This document shows, one piece after another, positions 45,764-53,881 of a stretch of DNA of 64,000 nucleotides. The position numbers and the translations under genes were made by a program. The notes under the pieces are model-generated. The model was not told the DNA's origin. It searched no databases and worked only from the letters and a program-made list of their open reading frames with translations. The stretch covers positions 434,001-498,000 of the forward strand of contig NZ_JAPEPJ010000001.1 of NCBI RefSeq assembly GCF_026340255.1, given 5' to 3'. The DNA is from Streptomyces sp. NBC_01408 (GTDB taxonomy: Bacteria > Actinomycetota > Actinomycetes > Streptomycetales > Streptomycetaceae). Position 1 is the first letter of the stretch. The number at the start of each line of letters is the position of its first letter.

Positions 45764-46855
45764 ATGACGCACGCACTCCCCGGTTACGTCTGCCCCGAGG
45801 ACGGGACGTGCGCCGACGTCCGGACGGCGCCCTGGTGCTGTCCGGTCTGCGGCGGCCCCTGGGACCTCGACTTCGCGCCGGATCCGGCCACCGCTCTGGA
45901 CCCGGCCGCCGGGCCGAACTCCCTGTGGCGCTACGCGCCCGCGCTGCCGCTGCCGGGGGCCTTCGCCGTGTCACTGGCGGAGGGGCACACTCCGATGGTG
46001 CCGCTGGCAGAACGGGTTCACGCCAAACTCGACTTCATGATGCCCACCCTGTCCTTCAAGGACCGGGGCGCGGCGATGCTCGCGGAGCTCGCCAGGCGGC
46101 TGGCCCCCGAGCGGGTCGTGGCGGACAGCAGCGGCAACGCGGGGACGGCCGTGGCGGCGTACTGCGCACGGGCCGGGCTCAATTGTGAAGTTTTCGTGCC
46201 CGAGGGCACCTCGGACGGCAAGACCGAGCGGATGCGGGCACACGGGGCGGTCGTACGGGTGGTCCCGGGCGGCCGGGAGGCCGCGGCGGAGGCGGCCCGG
46301 GAGGCCGCGGACCAGCCGGGCGTCTTCTACGCGAGCCACGTCTTCAACCCGTACTTCCTGCACGGCACGAAGACCTACGTGTACGAGGTGTGGGAGGAGC
46401 TGGGCGGCCGGCTCCCGCAGGCCCTGGTCGTCCCGGTGGGCAACGGGACCCTGCTGCTGGGAGCCGCGCTGGCCGTGGAGGAGCTGGCCCGGCGCGGGGT
46501 CCGGCCGCCCGCGCTGATCGCGGTGCAGGCCGAGGCGGTGGCCCCGCTCGCGGAGGCCTTCGCGGCGGGCGCGGAGGACGTGGCCCCGGTGGAGCAGCGG
46601 CCGACCCTGGCCGAGGGGATCGCGATCCCGGCGCCGCCGCGCGCCCGCCAGATCCTGGCCGCGGTACGCAAGTCCGGCGGGACCTTCCTCACCGTCCCGG
46701 AGGACCGCCTGCGCAAGGCCCGGCAGGACCTGGCCCGCCGGGGCCTCTTCGTGGAGCCGACGGCCGCGGCCTGCTGGGCCGCGGTGGGCCCCGACGCCCC
46801 CGGCGACCCCCTCCAGGGCCGCACGGCGGTCCTGCCCCTCTGCGGCTCGAAGTAG
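45764..46855 (+). CDS. Threonine synthase-like PLP enzyme
   Basis: A 363-aa fold-type II PLP enzyme. Residues 1-35 hold a zinc-ribbon-like set of cysteines (YVCPEDG, CCPVCGG). The PLP lysine is Lys99 in SFKDRGAA, and SSGNAGTAVAAYCARAG supplies the phosphate-adjacent motif. Related enzymes make threonine, or act as cysteate or diaminopropionate-type synthases; the exact substrate is not readable. ATG at 45764; a TTG at 45743 would add 7 codons. Divergent from the subtilase. Confidence 0.82.
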   Translation: MTHALPGYVCPEDGTCADVRTAPWCCPVCGGPWDLDFAPDPATALDPAAGPNSLWRYAPALPLPGAFAVSLAEGHTPMVPLAERVHAKLDFMMPTLSFKDRGAAMLAELARRLAPERVVADSSGNAGTAVAAYCARAGLNCEVFVPEGTSDGKTERMRAHGAVVRVVPGGREAAAEAAREAADQPGVFYASHVFNPYFLHGTKTYVYEVWEELGGRLPQALVVPVGNGTLLLGAALAVEELARRGVRPPALIAVQAEAVAPLAEAFAAGAEDVAPVEQRPTLAEGIAIPAPPRARQILAAVRKSGGTFLTVPEDRLRKARQDLARRGLFVEPTAAACWAAVGPDAPGDPLQGRTAVLPLCGSK

Positions 46856-47011
46856 CCCGCGGCCCACCCCCGCCCACCGGCCCGGGGCCCAACCGGGCCG
46901 CCGGGACGGCCGCCGGCCCGGCCCGGCCCGCTGCCCCGGCTGCCGCCGGGCGACGGGCTCGGGGTCGGAAAACCGCCAGCTTCGGGCGGGGCCGTCTGGT
47001 CAACTGGGGGC

Positions 47012-47830
47012 ATGACCCGACAGCCTGATCTCGCCGCCCGCGCCCGCGCGTTCGCGGACCTGCACACCCCCGCCCGCCCCCTGGCCCTCGCCAACGCCTG
47101 GGACGTCGCCAGCGCCCGGCTCGTCGAGGCCGCCGGCGGGGCCGCCGTCGCCACCACCAGCGCCGGGGTCGCCTGGTCCCTCGGGGCTCCCGACGGGGAC
47201 GCCCTGGCCCGCGACCGGGCCCTGGACCTCGTCGCCCGGGTGGCCTCCGCCGTCTCCGTCCCCGTCACCGCCGACATCGAGGGCGGCTTCGGCGCCGACC
47301 CCGACGCCGTGGCCGAGACCGTCTCGGGGGTCCTGGCCGCCGGCGCGGTCGGCATCAACATCGAGGACGGCAACCGCGCCCCCGCCGAGCACGCGGAGCG
47401 GCTCGCCGCGGCCCGCGCCGCCGCCGGGACCGCCGGGGTCCCGCTGTACATCAACGCCCGCATCGACACCTACCTCTTCGGCCTCGGGGAGAGCTCCACC
47501 CGGCTCGACGAGACCCTCGACCGCGCCGCCGCCTACCTCCGGGCGGGAGCCACCGGGATCTTCGTACCCGGGGTCACCGACCCGGCCACGGTCGCCGAGC
47601 TGGTCAAGGGCATCGACGCCCCGCTGAACATCCTCGTCGGCCCCGGCGCCCCGGCCGTCGCCGAACTCGGCGCGCTCGGCGTCGCCCGCGTCAGCCTCGG
47701 CTCGTGGGTCGCGGAGGCCGCGTACGCAGTCGTCCGCCGCGCCACCGAGGAGCTGCTCTCCGGCGGCACCTACGGGTCGCTCGCGCACTCGCTCCCGTAC
47801 GGCGAGCTGAACGCCCTGATCAAGGGCTGA
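47012..47830 (+). CDS. Isocitrate lyase/PEP mutase family enzyme
   Basis: A 272-aa TIM-barrel protein of the PEP mutase/isocitrate lyase superfamily. It shows LANAWDVASARLVEAAG, TSAGVAWSLG, VTADIEGGFG (metal-binding Asp/Glu) and INIEDG. It lacks the KKCGH loop of true isocitrate lyases, so another C-C or P-C bond reaction, such as methylisocitrate-lyase-like or oxaloacetate-hydrolase-like, is more likely. Substrate unknown. Confidence 0.85.
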   Translation: MTRQPDLAARARAFADLHTPARPLALANAWDVASARLVEAAGGAAVATTSAGVAWSLGAPDGDALARDRALDLVARVASAVSVPVTADIEGGFGADPDAVAETVSGVLAAGAVGINIEDGNRAPAEHAERLAAARAAAGTAGVPLYINARIDTYLFGLGESSTRLDETLDRAAAYLRAGATGIFVPGVTDPATVAELVKGIDAPLNILVGPGAPAVAELGALGVARVSLGSWVAEAAYAVVRRATEELLSGGTYGSLAHSLPYGELNALIKG

Positions 47831-47884
47831 GACCGGCGGTAAATCATCGAAGCCTGCATAGGCCAACGATCTAGGATCCCGGGC

Positions 47885-48820
47885 ATGCGCACATCAACCA
47901 GGGTGGAGGGAAAGGCCCCGGCCGCCCCCCACCGCAAGATCACCGGCGCCGTCTGGACCGCCCTGGCGCTCGTGTACGTCGTCTGGGGCTCGACCTACCT
48001 CGGGATCCGGATCGTCGTGCAGACCATGCCGCCGTTCCTCTCCGCCGGAGTCCGCTTCATCACCGCCGGCCTGCTGCTGGCCGCCGTGGTCGCCTGGCGG
48101 TACGGGCCGGCCGCGCTCAAGGCCACCCCGGCCCAGCTCCGCTCGACGGTGGTGGTCGGCCTGCTGCTGATCCTCGGCGGCAACGGCCTGGTCGTGCTCG
48201 CCGAGACCTCGGTGCCGTCCGGCCTGGCCGCGCTGCTGGTGGCGGCCGTCCCCATGTGGGTGGTGGTGCTGCGGGCGGGCACCGGGGACCGCCCGCCGCT
48301 GCGCACCCTGGGCGGCGTCCTCGTCGGCCTCGCCGGGCTCGCGGTGCTGACCCTGCCGGGGCTGAGCGGGGCGGTGCGGCTGTCCGGGGTGCTGCTGGTG
48401 GTGGCGGCCTCGGTGCTGTGGTCGCTCGGCTCGTTCTCCGCGTCGAAGCTGACGCTGCCGGGCAATCCCTTCACCGGGAGCGCGTACCAGATGCTCGCGG
48501 GCGGTGTGGGCGCCGTCCTCGTCGGCCTGCTGCGCGGCGAGCACCGCGGGCTCGACCCGGCGGCCTTCTCCACCGCGTCCTGGCTGGCCCTCGGCTATCT
48601 CGTGCTCTTCGGCTCGCTGGTCGGCTTCACGGCGTACGTGTGGCTGCTCCAGGCGGCGCCGCTGTCGCTGGTGTCCACGTACGCCTACGTCAATCCGGTC
48701 GTGGCCGTCGCCCTCGGCTGGCTCATCCTCGACGAGGCTCTGACCTGGCCGATCGTCCTCGGCGGGGCGATCGTCGTGGCGGCGGTGGGCGTGATCGTCA
48801 GCACGGAGCGCAAGAAGTAG
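47885..48820 (+). CDS. EamA/DMT-family exporter
   Basis: A 311-aa transporter with ten hydrophobic helices in two EamA repeats. It starts with VWTALALVYVVWGSTYLGIRI, typical of YedA/RhaT-type members. FGSLVGFTAYVWLLQAAPLSLVSTYAYVNPVVAV is the second repeat's conserved end. It likely exports a small metabolite or amino acid. It follows the PEP-mutase-family gene by 54 bp and may be co-transcribed. Confidence 0.88.
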   Translation: MRTSTRVEGKAPAAPHRKITGAVWTALALVYVVWGSTYLGIRIVVQTMPPFLSAGVRFITAGLLLAAVVAWRYGPAALKATPAQLRSTVVVGLLLILGGNGLVVLAETSVPSGLAALLVAAVPMWVVVLRAGTGDRPPLRTLGGVLVGLAGLAVLTLPGLSGAVRLSGVLLVVAASVLWSLGSFSASKLTLPGNPFTGSAYQMLAGGVGAVLVGLLRGEHRGLDPAAFSTASWLALGYLVLFGSLVGFTAYVWLLQAAPLSLVSTYAYVNPVVAVALGWLILDEALTWPIVLGGAIVVAAVGVIVSTERKK

Positions 48821-48914
48821 CGCCCGGGCCCGGGCCCGGGCGGGCCGGCGTACGACGGCGTCGGCGGCGGCCCGCAAGGCGAGTCACCGGCCACGGGACT
48901 TGCCCGTCACAGCA

Positions 48915-49706
48915 CTAGCCGCGCGCCGCCCGCTCGTACAGTGCCCTGGCGTGCTCGTCGAAGAGCGCGGCCGTGGAGTCCACGTCCGTGTCCCCGCCGC
49001 TCAGCACCCCGATCAGCCGCCCCGGACGGTCCGGGCCGCCCCGGTCGGCGACCCAGGGGCTGCCGCTGGTCCCCGTCCAGAACCCCGCGCAGCTGATGTA
49101 CAGCATGTCGGGGTCGTCCTCGTCGTGGCGGGTCTGCGTGGTGCAGGAGACGGGCTCGTTCTGGGGGTTGTGCTCGGACTCCGGGTAGCCGACGACCGTC
49201 ACGTCCCGTTCGTACCCGGAGGTCCAGTCGGGCTTCGGAGCCTCGGAGCCACCGCCCACGGCCTCCTGGACGCTCTGTCCGTCCCCGTCCGGCTCGATGG
49301 TGAGGAAGGCGAAGTCGGCGGTGTCCTCGCCCCACTTCGTCCAGCGGTCGTCCACGTGGATCGAGCGGACCTTCCACACCCCGAGCGGATGACTGCCCGA
49401 GCCCTCGCCGGAGAAGGCGGGGGCGAAGGCGAGCTCGCCGATGGCCAGGCCGTCGTGGGCGAGCTCGCCCGGCTTCCCGTCTTCACCGGCCGGGGCCACG
49501 CAGTGCGCGGCGGTGGCGACGACATTGCCCTTGGGGCTGTCGACCACGCTCGCCGTGCACCAGTGCTCCCCGTTGGCCATGAGTACGCCGACGGTGGGGA
49601 AGGGGTGCACCTGGCGGTCGGCCGGCGCCTTGAGGGCCACGACGGCGAAGACCGCCGCGATCCCCGCGACGGCGGCCGCCGACGCCCCCTTCACCACCGG
49701 GGTCAT
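48915..49706 (-). CDS. Membrane-anchored trypsin-like serine protease
   Basis: A 263-aa chymotrypsin-fold protease. An N-terminal hydrophobic helix (residues 6-25) anchors or exports it. The triad is His68 (ATAAHC), Asp131 (DTADFAFL) and Ser215 (GTSGSPW). A Cys pair lies in HWCTAS/AAHC. ATG at 49706 overlaps the TGA of the upstream esterase gene (ATGA), indicating translational coupling; an upstream in-frame start at 49754 would overlap more. It may process or work with the two secreted esterases. Confidence 0.85.
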   Translation of the reverse strand: MTPVVKGASAAAVAGIAAVFAVVALKAPADRQVHPFPTVGVLMANGEHWCTASVVDSPKGNVVATAAHCVAPAGEDGKPGELAHDGLAIGELAFAPAFSGEGSGSHPLGVWKVRSIHVDDRWTKWGEDTADFAFLTIEPDGDGQSVQEAVGGGSEAPKPDWTSGYERDVTVVGYPESEHNPQNEPVSCTTQTRHDEDDPDMLYISCAGFWTGTSGSPWVADRGGPDRPGRLIGVLSGGDTDVDSTAALFDEHARALYERAARG

Positions 49707-50788
49707 CGCACGTCGGGGTCGGGGGTCGGTCCGGACATCACCTTGCTGATCCACTCCAGGGAGCCCTCCCTCATGCCGCGCACGTACGACTTTCCGTTGT
49801 GCTCACCATCCTGGATCACCTGGAGCGAGGTGTGCACGGGGCCCTTCCCGTACTCGTTCATGAACTTCTCGGCCTTCTCGCGGCCGGTCTCCGCGGTGCC
49901 GATCTGGAAGTTGATGTAGACGTCCGGACCGCCCGCCCTGATCAGCTTGTCGGCGAGCTTCTCGGGGTTGTCCGCGTCCATGGCCTGCGTGTTCCCGTTC
50001 CACAGCGGGGAGTCGGGGACGATGTCCGTACCGCTCGCGATGGCCGCCTTGAACCGGTCGGGGTACTTCAGGAGCTGCTTGAAACCGTTGAACCCGCCCG
50101 CGGAGGAGCCCATGAAGGCCCAGCCGTCGCGGGAGGTGAAGGTCCGGAAATTGGCCTTCGCGAAATCCGGGACGTCCTCGGCCATCCAGGTGCCCATCTT
50201 GGGCTGGCCGGGGATGTCCGAGCCGTCGAAGTGGTGCTTGGTGTCGGCGTTGGTCACCGGCATGACGAGGACGAAGGGAAGGCTCGTACCGGCCTTCGCC
50301 CCGTCGCTCACGGCCTGCTGGAGGCCGAGGCCGGGGCCCGTCCCCCAGTAGTTCGTGGGGTAGCCCCGGCCGCCGGGCAGGGAGATCAGCACGGGGAAGG
50401 CGCTCTTGGCGTACTTCGGCTCGTAGTACTCCTTCGGCACCCACACCCACACGTCACCCGTGAAGCCGGACTTCTTGCCGGTGAGGGTGGTCTTGCCGAT
50501 CTGCGTGCCGTCCGGCATCCGATGGGTGCGGACGAACTCGGCGGCCGGCCCGGTGGGCATGCTCACGCCCGGCCGGACGTCGGAGGTCTTGGCGGCCTTC
50601 TGCTGGACCTTCCCGAAGGAGACCGGATCCCCTATGTCCGAGAAGAGGCCGTACTTGTAGGCGGCCGCGCCGCCGCCGGCGGCGAGGGTGAGCGCGAGCC
50701 CACCGGTGATCAGAATGAGGCGCAGGCGCTTGGGGCGACGGCCACCCCCGGTCGAGGAGCTGCCGTCGCCTTGCTGGTCATGCTGCAC
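49703..50788 (-). CDS. Secreted or anchored esterase D-family alpha/beta hydrolase, copy 1
   Basis: A 361-aa protein. One N-terminal helix (RLILITGGLALTLAAGGGAAA) is followed by an esterase domain related to the Ag85/esterase D group. The nucleophile is Ser229 in GSSAGG; other segments are FPVLISLPGGRGYPTNYW and DGEHNGKSYVRGM (likely His). Substrate unknown. It is a tandem paralogue of 50931-52190, with long identical stretches (YAKSAFPVLI, SRDGWAFMGSS). It overlaps the protease gene by 4 nt. Confidence 0.85.
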   Translation of the reverse strand: MQHDQQGDGSSSTGGGRRPKRLRLILITGGLALTLAAGGGAAAYKYGLFSDIGDPVSFGKVQQKAAKTSDVRPGVSMPTGPAAEFVRTHRMPDGTQIGKTTLTGKKSGFTGDVWVWVPKEYYEPKYAKSAFPVLISLPGGRGYPTNYWGTGPGLGLQQAVSDGAKAGTSLPFVLVMPVTNADTKHHFDGSDIPGQPKMGTWMAEDVPDFAKANFRTFTSRDGWAFMGSSAGGFNGFKQLLKYPDRFKAAIASGTDIVPDSPLWNGNTQAMDADNPEKLADKLIRAGGPDVYINFQIGTAETGREKAEKFMNEYGKGPVHTSLQVIQDGEHNGKSYVRGMREGSLEWISKVMSGPTPDPDVR

Positions 50789-50834
50789 GGAATTGTCCCG
50801 TTCCTTCTCCGGCGCTCACCTCGGAGCGCGGGCC

Positions 50835-50848
50835 GGACCAATTGGTCC
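50835..50848. promoter_or_regulatory. 14-bp perfect palindrome upstream of esterase copy 1
   Basis: GGACCAATTGGTCC lies 47 bp upstream of the GTG/ATG of the esterase at 50788. It sits in the short gap between the two esterase genes, a good position for an operator. Confidence 0.5.
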
Positions 50849-50853
50849 CCCTT

Positions 50854-50873
50854 ACACCCTCTACAGAGGTGTG
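50854..50873 (-). terminator. Weak hairpin after esterase copy 2
   Basis: ACACC-CTCT-AC-AGAG-GTGT forms an 8-bp stem with one bulge. It lies about 60 bp downstream of the copy 2 stop and before the palindrome of copy 1. Confidence 0.4.
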
Positions 50874-50930
50874 AACGACCGGATGGGTTGCCTGGGACGG
50901 CTGAGGCGTGGCGCGCACCACGCGGCCGGG

Positions 50931-52190
50931 TCAGCCCGCTTCGGGCTTCGGGGCCTTGAGTACCTTGCTGACCCACTCCAGGGAGCCTTCCTTCATGCCC
51001 CGGACGTAGTGCCAGCCGTTGTGCTCACCGTTCTGGATGTCGCGGATGGTCATCTTGACGGGTCCCTTGCCGTACTGCTGCTGGAACTTCGTCATCCGCT
51101 CCTTCCCGCTCTCCTTGGTGCCTATCTGGAAGTTGATGTAGACCTCGGGGCCGTTGCTGTCGATCAGCTTCTTGGCGAGCTTCTCGGGGTTGTTCGCGTC
51201 CATCTCCGCCTGGTGGCCCTTCCAGAGCGGGGAGTCGGGGACGATCTCGCCGCCGCTCGCGATCACGGCCTTGAACTTGTCCGGGTGCTGGAGGACGGTC
51301 TTCATGCCGACGAAGGCGCCGGAGGAGGAGCCCATGAAGGCCCAGCCGTCACGGGACTTGTACGTACGGAAGTTGGCCCGGGTGAAGTCCGGGACGTCCT
51401 CGGCGATCCAGGTACCCATCTTGGCCTGGCCGGGTATGTCGGATCCGTCGTAGTAAAACTTGTTGTCGGGGTTGAGCACCGGCATGATCACGATGAACGG
51501 CAGGCTGGTACCGGCCTGGACCCCCTCGCTGATCGCCTTCTGGAGGCCGAGGCTGCGGTCGGACCAGTAGTTGGCCGGGAAGCCGTTGCCGCCGGGGAGC
51601 GCGATGAGCACCGGGAAGGCGCTCTTGGCGTACTTCGGGTCGTCGTACTCCTTGGGCGCCCACACCCAGACGTCGCCCTCGAAGCCGGACTTCGCTCCCG
51701 CGAGGCGGGTCTTGGCGATGATCGTGCCGTCTTCGAGCTTGGCGGTCTGCTTGAAGTCGGACTTGGGACCGGACGGCATGAGCACGTCGGGGTCACCGGA
51801 GGGCTTGGCCGAAGCCCCGCCCGAGGCCTTCGGCTCCGCGGCCGGGGGCGGGTTGCCCTTGCCGAAGCTCACGGCCTCTCCGTTGCCGGAGAACCAGTCG
51901 AGCTTCCAGGCGGCGAAGCCGCCACCACCGGCCAGCAGCGCGAGGACGACCACCGCGCTGATCCACACCCCGCGCCGGGACCGCCTCGGCCGCGGGGCCT
52001 CGGGGGCGTCCTGCCGGGGCGGGACGGGGCCCGGGGGCTGCTCGCCGTACGGCCGGCCGTACTGCTCCCCGTGCTGCTGGCCGTACTGCTCGCCGTACTG
52101 CTGCTCGCCGCGCCGTTCCTCGTACCGCTGGTACGGCTCCTCGTACGACGGCTGGCCCTCGGGCCCCGGGCGCTGCGGGTACTGGTGCAC
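50931..52190 (-). CDS. Secreted or anchored esterase D-family alpha/beta hydrolase, copy 2
   Basis: A 419-aa paralogue of the neighbouring esterase. It has a longer N-terminus with Tyr/Gly/Glu/Gln repeats (YGEQYGQQHGEQYG) before the single helix (GVWISAVVVLALLAGGGGFAAW). Catalytic features: GSSSGA nucleophile region, FPVLIALPGGNGFPANYW and NGEHNGWHYVRGM. The repetitive cytoplasmic tail is the main difference between the copies. Probably transcribed alone; the 140-bp gap to copy 1 holds a hairpin and a palindrome. Confidence 0.85.
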   Translation of the reverse strand: MHQYPQRPGPEGQPSYEEPYQRYEERRGEQQYGEQYGQQHGEQYGRPYGEQPPGPVPPRQDAPEAPRPRRSRRGVWISAVVVLALLAGGGGFAAWKLDWFSGNGEAVSFGKGNPPPAAEPKASGGASAKPSGDPDVLMPSGPKSDFKQTAKLEDGTIIAKTRLAGAKSGFEGDVWVWAPKEYDDPKYAKSAFPVLIALPGGNGFPANYWSDRSLGLQKAISEGVQAGTSLPFIVIMPVLNPDNKFYYDGSDIPGQAKMGTWIAEDVPDFTRANFRTYKSRDGWAFMGSSSGAFVGMKTVLQHPDKFKAVIASGGEIVPDSPLWKGHQAEMDANNPEKLAKKLIDSNGPEVYINFQIGTKESGKERMTKFQQQYGKGPVKMTIRDIQNGEHNGWHYVRGMKEGSLEWVSKVLKAPKPEAG

Positions 52191-52387
52191 GAACTTCGCT
52201 CCGAACGGTCATGACTGCCCCGAGGGCAGAACGGCGGCTGGGCATCCCTTAGTCCTGATGCCCGAATGCTCAGGCCAGTTCCAAAACCAGGCAAAAACAT
52301 GACGCGAATCTCAGCCGCCGCCCCACGGATGCACGGAAATCCGCGGCGGTGCCTGTGCACGGCCTGACACCCACTGACGGCGCGCAT

Positions 52388-52397
52388 TGTGTACACA
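52388..52397. promoter_or_regulatory. Palindrome upstream of phd-type antitoxin
   Basis: TGTGTACACA lies 26 bp before the antitoxin ATG. GTAC-centred dyads are typical of Phd/YefM operators, so it is a likely autoregulatory site. Confidence 0.55.
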
Positions 52398-52422
52398 TGG
52401 GACACTCGGTACGCTTGGGCGC

Positions 52423-52692
52423 ATGACGCAGCCACTGCCCATAGAGTCCATCCGCGACGTGCGCGCTCACCTGGCCGAGGTCGTGGAGCGCGCGGACCGC
52501 GACGACGTACCCACGGTGATCACGCGCCGGGGCAAGGAAGTGGCCGCCGTCGTCTCCATCGAGGTGCTGCGCAAGTACCAGGAATGGGAAGAGCGCGAGA
52601 TCAACCGGATCATCGACGAGCGCATGGCCAACCCGGCGCCCGGCATCCCGATCGAGGACATCATGAGGGAGACGCTGGCGCGCGGTGAGTGA
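52423..52692 (+). CDS. Type II antitoxin, Phd/YefM family
   Basis: An 89-aa antitoxin: ESIRDVRAHLAEVVERADRDDVPTVITRRGKEVAAVVSIE is the Phd/YefM DNA-binding fold; the C-terminal helix (EREINRIIDERMANP) should wrap the toxin. It probably neutralises the RelE-type toxin whose GTG overlaps its last codons by 8 nt. ATG at 52423; an ORF 12 codons longer would start within the operator-like palindrome. Last residues LARGE. Confidence 0.85.
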   Translation: MTQPLPIESIRDVRAHLAEVVERADRDDVPTVITRRGKEVAAVVSIEVLRKYQEWEEREINRIIDERMANPAPGIPIEDIMRETLARGE

Positions 52693-52948
52693 GTACCGAA
52701 CCGTCTTCCGCCCCGAGGCGCAGGCCGAACTTCGGAAGATCCCCCGCGACATGGCGCTGCGCATCCTGGCCAAGCTGACCGAGCTGGAAAGCGACCCACT
52801 CGGCTTCAACTCCACCGCTTTGGTGTCCCAGCCTGAGCGTCGCCGGCTGCGAGTCGGCGACTACCGCGTCGTCTACACGATCGACAACGGAGAACTGGTG
52901 GTCTGGGTCGTCCACGTCGGACATCGCTCCACCGCTTACGGCACCTGA
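52685..52948 (+). CDS. Type II toxin, RelE/ParE family
   Basis: An 87-aa toxin: YRTVFRPEAQAELRKIPRDMALRILAKLTEL then RLRVGDYRVVYTIDNGELVVWVVHVGHRSTAYG. The arginines in RRLRVGDYRVVY match the conserved RelE core. Members usually cut mRNA in the ribosomal A site; ParE-like members target gyrase, and the two cannot be told apart here. GTG at 52685 overlaps the antitoxin gene. Confidence 0.85.
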   Translation: MSEYRTVFRPEAQAELRKIPRDMALRILAKLTELESDPLGFNSTALVSQPERRRLRVGDYRVVYTIDNGELVVWVVHVGHRSTAYGT

Positions 52949-52987
52949 CGCCAACTGATTCAGCGTCAGAACATCCGGCACCCATCC

Positions 52988-53055
52988 AGCACGGTGACGA
53001 CGAAGGGGTCGACCTCCTCGGAGGTCGACCCCTTCTGACCTACACGCTTGACGAA
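52988..53055. repeat. Module-end repeat R1 (hairpin plus conserved tail)
   Basis: CAGCACGG at 52988 and a short spacer precede a perfect 15-bp hairpin at 53002-53035 (GAAGGGGTCGACCTC, loop CTCG). The tail TGACCTACACGCTTGACGAA follows. It terminates the phd-relE module and shares its layout with R2 and R3. Confidence 0.85.
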
Positions 53056-53094
53056 TCCATCTCAGCACGGGAGGGGCATCCCAGCACTCAGCGA

Positions 53095-53349
53095 TCAGTA
53101 GCGGTATCGGGCTGCGAGGATGACGATCACCTTGTCCGTAACCAGGTAGACAAGGCGGTGCTCATCGTCGATCCGTCGCGACCAAGCCCCCGGCAAGTGA
53201 TACTTCAGCGGCTCGGGCTTGCCGATGCCCGAGAACGGGTCACGCCTGACGTCCTCGATGAGCTTGTTGATCCGGGCGAGCATCTTGCGGTCGTTCTTGA
53301 GCCAGGACGTGTAGTCCTCCCAGCCCTGATCCTCGAAGACAAGCCTCAC
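53095..53349 (-). CDS. YoeB/Txe-like toxin with an altered C-terminus
   Basis: An 84-aa protein of the YoeB/Txe mRNA-interferase family: WEDYTSWLKNDRKMLARINKLIEDVRRDPFSGIGKPEPLKYHLPG, then WSRRIDDEHRLVYLV. The C-terminus reads AARYRY, where YoeB normally has ...RYHY with a catalytic His; here the His position is Arg. Activity may be reduced. GTG at 53349 overlaps the antitoxin stop by 4 nt. Confidence 0.88.
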   Translation of the reverse strand: MRLVFEDQGWEDYTSWLKNDRKMLARINKLIEDVRRDPFSGIGKPEPLKYHLPGAWSRRIDDEHRLVYLVTDKVIVILAARYRY

Positions 53350-53627
53350 GCGGCACCCGCACCAGCGTCCGCCGAGTCCGGATCGATCAGCTCCCGCTCC
53401 GACACATTGACGTGGGCCAGGGCGTTCTCGTACGCCTTGAGCAGCCGCCGGGCGTTTGCCGGCGAGCGCAGCAGGTACGAACCCTCGCGCAGTGCTGCGT
53501 AGTCCTCGGCAGAGACGAGCACGGCGTTCCCGTGCTTGGAGACGATCTCGATCGCCTCGTGATTGTCGTTGACCTGCTTGATCAGCGGAAAGAGAGCCTT
53601 GCGGGCTTCGCTCGCGGTTATGGACAT
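53346..53627 (-). CDS. YefM-family antitoxin
   Basis: A 93-aa antitoxin: MSITASEARKALFPLIKQVNDNHEAIEIVSKHGNAVLVSAEDYAAL is a textbook YefM N-terminus. The acidic C-terminus should bind the YoeB-like toxin. First gene of a two-gene minus-strand operon; a dyad operator lies immediately upstream at 53644-53671. It is adjacent to and convergent with the phd-relE pair. Confidence 0.9.
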   Translation of the reverse strand: MSITASEARKALFPLIKQVNDNHEAIEIVSKHGNAVLVSAEDYAALREGSYLLRSPANARRLLKAYENALAHVNVSERELIDPDSADAGAGAA

Positions 53628-53643
53628 GACCTGACCTCTTCCC

Positions 53644-53671
53644 AGAGTGGTACCTAATAACGTACCACTCT
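53644..53671. promoter_or_regulatory. YefM operator-like inverted repeat
   Basis: AGAGTGGTAC-CTAATAAC-GTACCACTCT, a perfect 10-8-10 dyad 17 bp upstream of the yefM start. Autorepression by the YefM-YoeB complex is expected. Confidence 0.75.
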
Positions 53672-53729
53672 CGGCGCCGCTCAGGAGGGGGAACAGCTGA
53701 TGGATGGTCAGCTATCCCAGCACCATCCC

Positions 53730-53790
53730 AGCACGGGAAAAAGCCAAGGGCCCACCTCCGGGGAGGCAGGCCCTTCTGACCTGCGCGTGG
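53730..53790. repeat. Module-end repeat R2
   Basis: CAGCACGG at 53730 and a spacer lead to an imperfect hairpin (AAGGGCC..CCTCC / GGAGG..GGCCCTT, 53746-53775). The tail TGACCTGCGCG follows. It shares the layout of R1 and R3 but is more degenerate. Confidence 0.75.
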
Positions 53791-53806
53791 TGCTGATTCA
53801 CCCGCT

Positions 53807-53824
53807 CAGACGTTGAAGCGGAAC
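53807..53824 (-). pseudogene. Duplicate of the last codons of ychF
   Basis: On the minus strand this reads Phe-Arg-Phe-Asn-Val-stop (TTC CGC TTC AAC GTC TGA), the same end as ychF at 54857 (FRFNV-TAG) with synonymous changes. The shared core is GTTCCGCTTCAA. It could be a displaced gene end left by insertion at the ychF 3' end. Confidence 0.6.
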
Positions 53825-53868
53825 GTGCACTACAGCGCTCCCACCTGCGGAAACGCGCTCCCCGCCGC

Positions 53869-53881
53869 TCCAAGTCAGCAC
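53869..53881. repeat. 13-bp direct repeat, copy 1
   Basis: TCCAAGTCAGCAC, identical to 54743-54755. The two copies bracket the ABM-like gene. Confidence 0.8.

Noticed and set aside
52388..52397. TGTGTACACA as a plasmid or replication origin element
   Set aside because: It is a single short palindrome directly upstream of an antitoxin gene. An operator is the simpler explanation, and no iterons or rep gene are present.
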